This document shows, in pieces, positions 7,441 through 14,798 of a stretch of 64,000 nucleotides of DNA. Where the stretch lies: the NCBI GenBank assembly GCA_002415085.1, contig DIBV01000002.1, positions 1 to 64,000 of the forward strand, written 5' to 3'. Both the position numbers and the translations under genes were made by a program. The notes under the pieces are model-generated. The model did not search any database, had not been told where the DNA came from, and saw only the letters and a program-made list of their open reading frames with translations. Source of the DNA: Arsukibacterium sp. UBA5043 (GTDB lineage: Bacteria > Pseudomonadota > Gammaproteobacteria > Enterobacterales > Alteromonadaceae). Position 1 is the first letter of the stretch; each line of letters starts with the position of its first letter.

Positions 7441-7595
7441 CGGTAAAACCCACACTGAAAGTAGTACGTTCATCTTATTCCCACCCAACCAATTTACTTT
7501 ATTTTTATTTAAGATCATTTAAATTTACATTTTTGACCATCTAAAGTATCTTTACCCGGAAATCTGCTGCCTTATTGGTTTGAAAGGACTCAAAA

Positions 7596-8540
7596 ATGCA
7601 ATCTTCCACACTACCCTCACTAAATTTACCTGGCTATGCTCAGCAGCAAAGGCAAAAACAAGCTGCGTTAAGAGCACGTTTGCAGTTTATGTTTAACCCA
7701 GAGCATCTTTATCAACGGCTTATCCAGAGCAATGCTTTAGGGCAAGATCTTTCCGGTGTAGGTATTATTTTTATTGATTCAGAGTTTACTGCGGTCACTC
7801 TTGTTGAATCATGCCGTGCTGAGCCACTATATCTGATAATGAAAGAGCCACCCCGGGTTCCGGTAGAGCAATATGCGACTAAACTGAAACAAGACCAGCG
7901 TGAGTCCAAGGTAATATGGGAAGCAGCCGGCTTGGTTTTAAGCTGCTCGGCAATGGTTTTAAGTTGGGTGGTTCTAATCGGTGGCTCTGCGGCAATACCT
8001 CTTACAGGTGGTGTGTCCGCCGCGGGTGTTGTCATCGCCAAAGCTGGCGTGGCCATTACAACTGTTCAGTGCATAAATGCAACGGGCCGTACAATTGCAG
8101 AATCAGTTGCACCGGAAAAATTGGATAGTTTAGACAGTAACGAGTGGTACACCCATACGACATTAGCACTTGATGCCATCTCCGTAGGTTTTGCTATCCA
8201 TTCAAGTGCTTCTTTAGTTAAGAACTATCAAAGACTAAAAGCTGCCAGCGGCTTATCGCCCAAACAATTTCTTGGCAGCTTAAACCGGCAGGAACGCAAA
8301 CGGATTACCGAAGAAATTATCAGGCTTGATAACCCCAGCAGTATGGTATCCAATCGTGCGTTAAAGCGCATGGTTAGGGCGAATCAATATCCTAAACGAT
8401 ACAATACGGTACAGATTAATGAAGCTGTCAGGATTCGGCTGCACGAAGCAGTTGCAAACTCAATTACTTTTGGCGGTAGTGCCCTGGGTGGCAGTATGAA
8501 ACACTTAGCCATCGGTCTGTATGGGAACATTGAGCAATAG
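7596..8540 (+). CDS. Candidate membrane-active effector, 314 aa, unknown family
   Basis: I cannot assign a named family. The protein has a soluble Gln/Arg-rich N-terminus without a signal peptide, a strongly hydrophobic glycine- and alanine-rich segment (about residues 108-155) containing IGGSAAIPLTGGVSAAG, then a polar C-terminal half with basic helices and a final GGSALGGS motif. A buried glycine-rich hydrophobic hairpin without a secretion signal is typical of pore-forming bacterial toxins delivered by contact-dependent systems. The next gene starts 2 bp later and encodes a four-TM protein, the usual form of immunity to such toxins. A Tae4/Tai4 pair lies 7 kb away. The toxin assignment is inference. 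A GAAAGGA ribosome-binding site precedes the ATG. Confidence 0.55.
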   Translation: MQSSTLPSLNLPGYAQQQRQKQAALRARLQFMFNPEHLYQRLIQSNALGQDLSGVGIIFIDSEFTAVTLVESCRAEPLYLIMKEPPRVPVEQYATKLKQDQRESKVIWEAAGLVLSCSAMVLSWVVLIGGSAAIPLTGGVSAAGVVIAKAGVAITTVQCINATGRTIAESVAPEKLDSLDSNEWYTHTTLALDAISVGFAIHSSASLVKNYQRLKAASGLSPKQFLGSLNRQERKRITEEIIRLDNPSSMVSNRALKRMVRANQYPKRYNTVQINEAVRIRLHEAVANSITFGGSALGGSMKHLAIGLYGNIEQ

Positions 8541-8542
8541 TC

Positions 8543-9076
8543 ATGAAACCCTCGAAAAGTGAGCGTCAAACTATGCTGTCAGGTATTTCAATTGCGCATG
8601 CAATAAAGACAAAAATGGGCACTGACTACCACGGTTTATTCCCGCCGCATTTTGCTCTCGGGCTATCAGCTTTGCTTAGCTGTTTGTTGTCGAGTTTCGT
8701 GCTGCTGTTGTTATTCAGCTTTACCTGGTTTGAATTTTCTACGTTGGTAATGTTGGCTGATACTGCCCTGATGTTTGTGCTGATGTCGCTATTACTCAGA
8801 TTAATTCAAGGCAGAGCCTCTTTAGGCGGCATAAAGCTGACACAGGCATATGCCGTTTGCTGCGCTGTTGCAGGGGCACTGTGGCTGGTAGTAGTTTATA
8901 ACCAATACTCCCCATCACTACTCACCGCTCTGGCATGGATAGGAATAGTCGCTGGCGTTATTGGCGCAGTCTTATTCAGTACTCAGCGCTTTAAGCAGCT
9001 GGTGCAATACCAGCAAAAGGTTTGGCATATTAGACAGGAAGTCCTTGCTGAGATGAAAAAGTCTTCAGCAAGCTGA
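8543..9076 (+). CDS. Four-TM membrane protein, candidate immunity partner
   Basis: This 177-residue protein has four hydrophobic helices (about residues 36-60, 65-90, 105-125 and 130-150) and a charged C-terminal helix. It begins 2 bp after the stop of the 314-residue gene, so the two are translated together. No named domain is recognised. If the upstream protein inserts into membranes, this protein would be the natural candidate for protection of the producer. An alternative is that the two form a membrane complex with an unrelated role. Confidence 0.6.
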   Translation: MKPSKSERQTMLSGISIAHAIKTKMGTDYHGLFPPHFALGLSALLSCLLSSFVLLLLFSFTWFEFSTLVMLADTALMFVLMSLLLRLIQGRASLGGIKLTQAYAVCCAVAGALWLVVVYNQYSPSLLTALAWIGIVAGVIGAVLFSTQRFKQLVQYQQKVWHIRQEVLAEMKKSSAS

Positions 9077-9141
9077 ATGAAAGCTCCAGGGTCAGTCGTG
9101 GCAGAACGCAAGACTTAACCCTGTAGCCTTAGTGCGGGCGA

Positions 9142-9218
9142 GTTGCCCCGGCGAGTGAGGAAGAGTGTTGTATCCGACATGGCGGGAGAACAACTGCAAC
9201 ACCCGCCTTGGCTCGCCA
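9142..9218. repeat. 77-bp dispersed repeat, copy 1
   Basis: This begins GTTGCCCCGGCGAGTGAGGA and ends GCCTTGGCTCGCCA. It is about 85-90 percent identical to 9449-9525 in the same orientation. A shorter relative in reverse orientation lies at 26725-26782, downstream of ygfA. It is non-coding and rich in hairpins. The function is unknown. Confidence 0.8.
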
Positions 9219-9448
9219 CAGCAACTCGCTCGCGCTTACGCACTCACTCAGACACTCTGTGTCGACCAAAACGGGGTTCCAGCCGTTCTCTTTCTGGTAT
9301 CGGCTGAACCAATAGAGGATGGAACCTCTTTTGAACGAACCGGGGAGTGTCTGAGCCCTGCCGCAAGGCAACGGGCGACAAATTCGTCAGGAACGAATTT
9401 GAGCAGCTTTAGCTGGCCCACTGGGTGCAAGGCAGGAAGCCTTGCATA
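9219..9448. other. Hairpin-rich spacer between the 77-bp repeats
   Basis: At least two clean stem-loops are visible: CAAATTCGT/ACGAATTTG at 9379-9401 and GCAAGGC/GCCTTGC at 9427-9445. A GTGTCTGAGCCCTGC motif near 9346 recurs at 26731. Open frames exist on both strands here, but they carry no recognisable protein pattern and follow the repeats, so I treat the region as non-coding mosaic repeat DNA. The larger gap 9077-10045 contains only this element, the vapC relic, tandem repeats and a candidate promoter. Confidence 0.55.
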
Positions 9449-9525
9449 ATTGCCCCGGCGAGTGAGGAAGAGCGTTGTATCCGGCATGTTGAGAGAACAA
9501 CTGCGACACCTGCCTTGGCTCCCCA
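9449..9525. repeat. 77-bp dispersed repeat, copy 2
   Basis: This is the direct-repeat partner of 9142-9218, with about ten differences. Its right end (GCCTTGGCTCCCCA) joins directly to a vapC fragment at 9526, so the repeat boundary coincides with the gene breakpoint. Confidence 0.8.
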
Positions 9526-9660
9526 GCCATTACCTATGCCGAGCTACGGTTTGGTGCTATCGCCGGTAATGCCATCGCCGCAGGCTGTATTTTGGTAACT
9601 AACAACACCAGGGAATTTAAGCATGTGCCGGAGTAGCAGGTTGAAGATTGGTCGGCTTGA
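9526..9660 (+). pseudogene. vapC: Decayed vapC (PIN-domain toxin) with internal deletion and nonsense codon
   Basis: The frame reads AITYAELRFGAIA, then jumps directly to GNAIAAGCILVTNNTREFKHVPE, an in-frame TAG, and QVEDWSA with a final TGA. The two blocks are the central helix and C-terminal active-site region (ATNN-TREF motif with the last acidic residues) of VapC endoribonucleases. The residues between them, including the third catalytic acidic residue, and the whole N-terminus with the first catalytic Asp, are missing. No vapB antitoxin is adjacent. It is a dead toxin-antitoxin remnant bounded on the left by the 77-bp repeat. Confidence 0.85.
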
Positions 9661-9791
9661 GAGCTTAATATCTTTCGAGAGCAACCCAATTATCCAAAAT
9701 CAATGAACCTGACCCTTTTGATTGTGGAGAGCTTAATTCCCTTTGAGAGCGACCTAAGTATTCAAAATCAATGAACCTGACCCTTTTGATT
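9659..9791. repeat. Two 65-bp direct repeats with 'ATCAATGAACCTGACCC' core
   Basis: Units at 9659-9723 and 9727-9791 share GAGAGCTTAAT at the left and AAAATCAATGAACCTGACCC plus TTTTGATT at the right; the middle parts have diverged. The conserved core equals that at 7412-7440. They directly follow the vapC relic. Confidence 0.85.
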
Positions 9792-9795
9792 TCAG

Positions 9796-9896
9796 TGGCA
9801 AAAGGCAAGACCTGACCCTACACCTCATGACCCTACACCTCTTTCTGGATTGGCAAAAGGCAAGACCTGACCCTACACCTCCATGACCCTACACCT
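9796..9896. repeat. Two tandem copies of the 'GGCAAAAGGCAAGACCTGACC' repeat
   Basis: Units start at 9796 and 9851 (55-bp period), each with TGGCAAAAGGCAAGACCTGA followed by two CCCTACACCT motifs. A third copy with CCCCGCACCTC motifs lies at 15347-15411. Shorter relatives occur at 9087-9124 and 11917-11943. They precede the promoter region of the PIN nuclease gene. Confidence 0.8.
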
Positions 9897-9912
9897 ACAT
9901 AAACTATCTGTA

Positions 9913-9940
9913 TTGACAAGTTGTTGTAAAGCTTAATAAA
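9913..9940 (+). promoter_or_regulatory. Candidate sigma-70 promoter for the PIN nuclease gene
   Basis: TTGACA at 9913-9918 is a consensus -35 box. A weak -10 (AATAAA at 9935-9940) follows at 16-bp spacing. The start codon at 10046 would leave a leader of about 100 nt. The poor -10 makes this tentative. Confidence 0.35.
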
Positions 9941-10045
9941 GCGATGTAAGGTCAACCAATGTAAATTTATAAGGGTGAAAAAGCCAAGTATCAAATATGG
10001 ACTTTTTCGCTCGGCATGCCACGCCATTTATCTGAGAAGGTTTAG

Positions 10046-11317
10046 ATGTCCGATAAAACTCATAGACCAACTAAAGAAAGGGTATTTCTGATCGAAGAAG
10101 TTTTACCTGATGCATCTGGATTTTTCGAGGATGAACCCCTAGGGCTTGAAAACGCAGTCGAGAACGCAGATATTGTATTAGACACAAATGTCCTTCTTAT
10201 TCCTTACGGGGCGGGTCAAAGCAGTCTCGTTGAAATTGTCAGTGTTTACAATAAGATAAAGACGCAAAAAAGACTTTTTATTCCTGCACAAGTGGCCAGG
10301 GAATTTGTAAAAAACCGGCCCAATAAACTTGCGCAGCTTTATCAAGGAATTTCAGATCAAGTCAGTAAACTTACTACTCTCGAAAATTTATCTTATCCAA
10401 TACTTGAATCTGTCACCGAGTTTAATGAACTGAACACGATAATTGGTGAGATATCGGCACTAAAGTCAAAACTTAAAACAAGTGCCAAAAACGTTCGTCA
10501 AAAAATAAAGGATTGGGGGATCAATGATCCTGTAAGTCAGGCTTATCGTCCGGTATTCACAAAGGATATCGTTAAAGAGCCCAGCATTGATAAAGAAAAA
10601 ACCTTGGAAGAAATGTATCGAAGATATGAACACGCTATTCCGCCAGGATATAAAGATGCTTCAAAGCCAGATGCAGGAATTGGAGATTTTCTAATATGGA
10701 AAACAATCTTAGACATTGGGCAACAGAATAAGCGCAGCCTCATCTTCGTTAGTGGGGATGAAAAAGCTGACTGGTTGCACGGAGTGGAAGGAAGAGGATT
10801 TCTTCCGAGGTATGAATTGCAGGCAGAATTCAAACGCATAAGTAAAGGTAGTGATTTTTACATCGTTCCATTGAGTAGGCTTCTAGAGCTGAAAAAGGCT
10901 GAGGAAAGTACGGTTGTAGAAGTAAAATCCGAAGAAGTAAGGATAAAGAATGCAAGTACCGTTTCTATAGCATGCCCAGAATGTAGTATATCTGGTGAGT
11001 ATGAAATATCAGATAGCCCAGGATCCTCAGCACTACCAGCCTGTCTTTCATGCGGAAATAGGTTCCACCTGCATCGAACTAAAGACGGTATTTCAACAAG
11101 ACAGTACAGACCATTTTCCGCACTCCAAAAACCTGTTACACGCGAGAAATTGATGGAAAAAGTTTCGTGCCCAGACTGTGGGGCAGAAAACCTGAAAGAA
11201 CTTGGCGTAAGTGCAAAATCAACCGCATGGTGTATTTGCGATGACTGCGAAAAGAAATTCCCCATTCATCGTAGGTATGACGGTACTGTATACGTTAATT
11301 CAAACTACGATGGCTAA
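10046..11317 (+). CDS. PIN-like (PIN_8/DUF4935-type) nuclease with two C-terminal zinc ribbons
   Basis: The N-terminal half (about residues 40-285) has the acidic pattern of PIN-like ribonucleases: VLDTNVLL (D46), AREFVKN (E86), GIGDFLIW (D214) and FVSGDEKADW (D238/D242). This matches the PIN_8 family common in bacterial defence loci. The C-terminal third carries two zinc ribbons, C310/C313/C333/C336 and C375/C378 with C396 or C398 and C401, each followed by a similar H-R-x-Y-D-G or HLHRTKDG turn, as if one ribbon had been duplicated. A metal-dependent RNase that reads nucleic acid through its ribbons is the likely activity; the target is unknown. The neighbouring gene on the same strand starts 38 bp later. 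Its codon use looks more AT-rich than that of the housekeeping genes. Confidence 0.82.
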   Translation: MSDKTHRPTKERVFLIEEVLPDASGFFEDEPLGLENAVENADIVLDTNVLLIPYGAGQSSLVEIVSVYNKIKTQKRLFIPAQVAREFVKNRPNKLAQLYQGISDQVSKLTTLENLSYPILESVTEFNELNTIIGEISALKSKLKTSAKNVRQKIKDWGINDPVSQAYRPVFTKDIVKEPSIDKEKTLEEMYRRYEHAIPPGYKDASKPDAGIGDFLIWKTILDIGQQNKRSLIFVSGDEKADWLHGVEGRGFLPRYELQAEFKRISKGSDFYIVPLSRLLELKKAEESTVVEVKSEEVRIKNASTVSIACPECSISGEYEISDSPGSSALPACLSCGNRFHLHRTKDGISTRQYRPFSALQKPVTREKLMEKVSCPDCGAENLKELGVSAKSTAWCICDDCEKKFPIHRRYDGTVYVNSNYDG

Positions 11318-11355
11318 TAACGCTCGGGGTAAGATCCAATTATTATGGAGTTTTC

Positions 11356-11850
11356 TTGGAAGAATTAGTCAAAAAGTTAGCTGCGATTGATGAGCTGGAA
11401 ACTTGGATACAACATTGCCAAGGGTATCGCCCTGAAGAGAAAAAGGTTGCTTTTGAGAGCGCTCAATCTCAATGGATAGCAAGGAAGGTTTCAGAAAACA
11501 CTCTTTACGTGCACCCTGATGTGATTGCCGATCTTCGTGGACAAAACTGGATGCCAGATGACCTACAAAAACGCATGATATGGGCAAGTGTTCTAGCCTC
11601 TGCCGAAGGACTCAATAGCAAAAATCGATTTAAATCAATCAAAGCCGGCCTACTGAAAAAATACAGTCGTGACTGGTGGGAAGATGTTTACCAGCGAATT
11701 AAACCTGCTTTTGCAGCAAAAGAGCGAATCTTTAAGCAGACTTCATCTAATGGAGCCGCCATTGATATGCTGGTGGCAAATACACACTTGTTTGGTGAAG
11801 CTGCTAGAGATCAGGTAATTGCAGCGCTAAAAATGGTTCCGAAAAAATAA
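11356..11850 (+). CDS. Orphan 164-aa protein next to the PIN nuclease
   Basis: The start is TTG, preceded by GGAG at 11347-11350 with suitable spacing. The soluble protein is helical and rich in Trp and charged residues (MEELVKKLAAIDELETWIQHC, KKYSRDWWEDVYQRIKPAF). No cysteine cluster, nuclease motif or membrane segment is visible and I do not recognise a family. It follows the PIN_8 gene by 38 bp in the same direction, which suggests a partner, regulator or antitoxin-like role. That is inferred only from position. Confidence 0.7.
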   Translation: MEELVKKLAAIDELETWIQHCQGYRPEEKKVAFESAQSQWIARKVSENTLYVHPDVIADLRGQNWMPDDLQKRMIWASVLASAEGLNSKNRFKSIKAGLLKKYSRDWWEDVYQRIKPAFAAKERIFKQTSSNGAAIDMLVANTHLFGEAARDQVIAALKMVPKK

Positions 11851-11949
11851 AGAGTTATTAGGAATCAGATAAAAATTAAAATCAATCTTTTCATTATCTT
11901 AACCCGCTCAGTGCTGGGCAAAACGCAAGGCTTGACCCTGTAACATTGT

Positions 11950-13638
11950 TTAAAGAACTTCAATCAATATTGCCATCTTTGCATCACCCAGCTTTGATGG
12001 GTAAAATCTAACTCTTTTTCCAATAACAACCAATTTGCTTTTATCAGTCTGTATTACATCACTACAAGCGAAGAAATATTCTTCATTGCCGTCAGATGTT
12101 ATGAAACCACATTCTCCCTTTATATATTCAACGTTTCCTTCCTGCTTTCCCGGTAAAGCGGCATGCTGAATAAGCTCATCGCTTATAGTCGCAGACCTAG
12201 TAAGCCACCTTCCTTCTACTACTGATCTGTCATGGCAGATTTTTTCCGAATCAGCCATTCTATGCGTAGGTATTTCCTTTGCCACCGCATAGGAATAGTC
12301 AAAAGCATACGTTGTAGGTCTCCTTCCTGATCCAAGCTGCACTACGTTTATCAGATTATATTCTTGGGACTTGTTAGTGTATTTGTATAAGGGAACATTC
12401 GGGAATTGGAACTTAAAAGCACCTCTTGCTTTACATACCGTAACCAAAGAATGGAGGAGTTCCAAGTCCTGATGATTAAATTCGGACTCTGATTTATTCG
12501 CATGATTTATCAAAGCAGACTTTGCATGTCTTTTTTCAATTTTTACAGCACAATTATTCTCAGAATATGCAGCATCCATCGTTAAATCTAGAAGCTGCAT
12601 CATCCGACGCATATTACCATTAGACGCAAATATAATCTGCTCTACAGGATCATCAGACTTGTTGGTTATATTAAAAACATCACTTGCTAATACTTCAGTA
12701 TCTTCATAAGAATTTGGGTTCAAATAATTAGACATCATTTCTATTGTTCTGGAGCGGAAACGAGAATATCCCTGATCATTAAATATATCATCTTCAAGTA
12801 TTACGGAATCCCCGTATCTTGTCTCAGTAAGCATATCTGAAAAAGAGTTGGGATAAACAGCAATTTTCGTTCTAATAAATGAAGCAGTCCGAAACTGATT
12901 CATTAAAACTTCAAATAGGCAGGTATCTTCACCGTTTTTGAAAAAGTTTTTATCTAGAGAACCAGCTTCATCAATAAGTAGAAGTAATTTACCCTCCTGG
13001 CCTTCTAAAAGGTTTTTGTAACACTCTTCAATATCTTTTATTCCTGGGTTTGGTTTTCTTTTAAGTTCGGTTAGGCTACTGTTTCGCCAATCAGCAGATA
13101 ACTCAAAGAACTTGGGTTTTACTCCGCCCTTGAACCCTAACTCTGTACTAACCCGCTCAATATATTCGTCGCTACCAAGTTGTGCCAATTGCTTCAAGCT
13201 TGTCGCTAACTTTTGAGCGCCAAGCATATTCTCTGGTATTTGTTGTATACCAGATTGTATCGCTGCCAAGTGCTTCATATCTTCAAGGTGCAAATAAATA
13301 GAAGTCAACTCTTCAATTACCTTTATTATTATCGCGCGATATATTTCAGAAGGTTCTTTAATATGCTGGAAATCATTTAACCTTATAAAGACGGGAAGTA
13401 TCAATTCGTCAGTTTTTGCGATCAAACTTGGAACTAGAGCTGATAAATAATATGCATGATTGGCTCGCAAATACATTGTTTTGCCAGACCCCATTCGCCC
13501 TTTAATAATTGAGTTTTCATAGTCAAAAGGAGTAGCTAAACCATTGATAGGGTTGACGAAAAGACTGAGAATGTTTGACACATCATACTCGTCTGCATTT
13601 CGTACTTTGAAAGGTCTTGACCTAAATACTTTTTCCAT
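11950..13638 (-). CDS. AAA/ORC-CDC6-like P-loop ATPase with C-terminal cold-shock domain
   Basis: The 562-residue protein has a Walker A GRMGSGKT (47-54), Walker B LLLLIDEAG (218-226, D223-E224) and a sensor-2-like SNGNMRRMMQLLD (339-351), followed by a winged-helix-like region. This layout matches ORC/CDC6- or STAND-type ATPases of defence and mobile loci. The last 62 residues form a cold-shock/S1-type OB fold: GNVEYIKGECGFITSDG, then YFFACSDV and GKRVRFYP, with the GFI and FF nucleic-acid-contact positions kept. An ATPase switch with its own single-stranded nucleic acid reader is the natural reading. It is convergent with the PIN/orphan pair, 100 bp away. The gene is AT-rich compared with its surroundings, a sign of transfer. 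Confidence 0.8.
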   Translation of the reverse strand: MEKVFRSRPFKVRNADEYDVSNILSLFVNPINGLATPFDYENSIIKGRMGSGKTMYLRANHAYYLSALVPSLIAKTDELILPVFIRLNDFQHIKEPSEIYRAIIIKVIEELTSIYLHLEDMKHLAAIQSGIQQIPENMLGAQKLATSLKQLAQLGSDEYIERVSTELGFKGGVKPKFFELSADWRNSSLTELKRKPNPGIKDIEECYKNLLEGQEGKLLLLIDEAGSLDKNFFKNGEDTCLFEVLMNQFRTASFIRTKIAVYPNSFSDMLTETRYGDSVILEDDIFNDQGYSRFRSRTIEMMSNYLNPNSYEDTEVLASDVFNITNKSDDPVEQIIFASNGNMRRMMQLLDLTMDAAYSENNCAVKIEKRHAKSALINHANKSESEFNHQDLELLHSLVTVCKARGAFKFQFPNVPLYKYTNKSQEYNLINVVQLGSGRRPTTYAFDYSYAVAKEIPTHRMADSEKICHDRSVVEGRWLTRSATISDELIQHAALPGKQEGNVEYIKGECGFITSDGNEEYFFACSDVIQTDKSKLVVIGKRVRFYPSKLGDAKMAILIEVL

Positions 13639-13925
13639 TAATTTCTCAATTTTTATGATTAAAGTCTCTTAATGCTATCTGGCACACTGTTCTACTGCAA
13701 TTGCACAGCTAATGGATGGAATAGCTCTACTTTTTCGGGAGATCTAATGCTAATTGAATTTTCCTGACAAAGGAAATAGTTATTTAAAACGATATTTCCG
13801 CTTAAGTTACTATCAATCAGCTAAAATTATTTTTACATATTAAAACTTCTGCTTTCAGCACACAGCAATCTATCAAAAAGCCAATCTCATATTTAGACAA
13901 GTAATCTCACATAAAAAACCCCAGA
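13639..13925. other. AT-rich gap upstream of the ATPase gene
   Basis: About 290 bp without an open frame of note. It should contain the leftward promoter of the ATPase gene, but I see no convincing -35/-10 pair. Right of it lies the repeat that forms the end of the RAYT gene. Confidence 0.5.
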
Positions 13926-13950
13926 GAAAAGGGGTCAGAGCTAATTAGCA
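13926..13950. repeat. Inverted boundary copy of the RAYT-associated repeat
   Basis: GAAAAGGGGTCAGAGCTAAT here is the reverse-oriented counterpart of TTATTAGCTCCGACCCC at 14692-14710. The stop codon of the transposase lies inside this copy, in the small palindrome GCTAATTAGC. The transposase gene is thus bracketed by inverted repeats, as expected for RAYT-REP loci. Confidence 0.75.
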
Positions 13951-14643
13951 TCCACCCCGCTCTGCCTCAGGTCTGCCTGGCCCGCATTTACCCAGCCGCA
14001 CACCCAACGTATGCTCTATTTCTGCCCGAAAGCGCTCGCCACCTAATGGGTAATTGTGCGTTAAACTCTGGCGAATAGTATTAAGTTCAACCTCACCGAG
14101 TTCTGTTGAAAACAACGCCCGGTAAGCCTGGTGTCGGCTTTCACTGTTATCGCCCAATCCAAGGAACATTGGATGTGGAGTCAAGCAACTAATCGGTTTG
14201 CCTAAGCCATGGTACTGATAGCTTGACCAGTGATACTCTGCTGGATGCAGCACCATCTTTGCCCGAACCGGGTTTAGCTCTATGTAACGCTGACATTGCA
14301 GTAAATACTGCTCACTGTCTATCAGGCTGGCTTTGTGTCGCCCCTCAAATAAGGTGCCACTGCGCCGGTAGTATTTGTTAACATAACGTACATAGTCTCG
14401 ACCGACACTTTGCATCACACGCGAGATACCCTCTGCATCGTCTGGCGTCATTAACAAGTGAACGTGATTGGTCATTAACACAAAAGCATGCAATTGCACG
14501 TTGTATTGCTGCAATGCTGCCTGCAGGCTGTTTATGTAAAAACCAAAATCTTCATCGCAGAAAAAACAGGCTTGGCGATTGTTGCCGCGCTGTACGATAT
14601 GACAAGGAATTCCTTTGAGGTAAAACCGGGGCTTTCGGGCCAT
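13945..14643 (-). CDS. REP-associated tyrosine transposase (RAYT, Y1/HUH family)
   Basis: The 232-residue protein has the Y1 transposase signature: MTNHVHLLM with the metal-binding HUH pair (H60, H62), GTLFEGRHKASLID, and a candidate catalytic tyrosine Y120 in CQRYIELNPVRAKM. A GPGRP motif near the C-terminus is typical of RAYTs. These are domesticated relatives of IS200/IS605 transposases that nick and join single-stranded REP sequences rather than moving themselves. Repeats with a shared GGGGTC-AGAGCTAAT core lie at both ends, and related copies are scattered across the first 16 kb, which fits an enzyme that spreads or maintains them. Confidence 0.93.
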   Translation of the reverse strand: MARKPRFYLKGIPCHIVQRGNNRQACFFCDEDFGFYINSLQAALQQYNVQLHAFVLMTNHVHLLMTPDDAEGISRVMQSVGRDYVRYVNKYYRRSGTLFEGRHKASLIDSEQYLLQCQRYIELNPVRAKMVLHPAEYHWSSYQYHGLGKPISCLTPHPMFLGLGDNSESRHQAYRALFSTELGEVELNTIRQSLTHNYPLGGERFRAEIEHTLGVRLGKCGPGRPEAERGGC

Positions 14644-14668
14644 CTTGACAATCCACTATTACTATTCT

Positions 14669-14792
14669 GCAACAAGTGTAGACTACGACCTATTTATTAG
14701 CTCCGACCCCTTTTTCCGACCCCTTTTTCCGCAACAAGTGTAGACTACGACCTATATATTAGCTCCGACCCCTTTTTCCGACCCCTTTTTCC
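14669..14792. repeat. Two tandem 62-bp repeats upstream of the RAYT gene
   Basis: Units at 14669-14730 and 14731-14792 each read GCAACAAGTGTAGACTACGA, then TTAGCTCCGACCCC and CGACCCCTTTTTCC, with only one or two differences. They lie upstream of the RAYT gene and share the module found at 181-222. They are the probable substrate sequences of the transposase. Confidence 0.88.
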
Positions 14793-14798
14793 CGGGCA

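Noticed and set aside
9165-9449. 94-residue plus-strand frame and overlapping minus-strand frames in the hairpin-rich repeat region
   Set aside because: They follow the repeats, overlap each other on both strands and carry no recognisable domain or ribosome-binding site.
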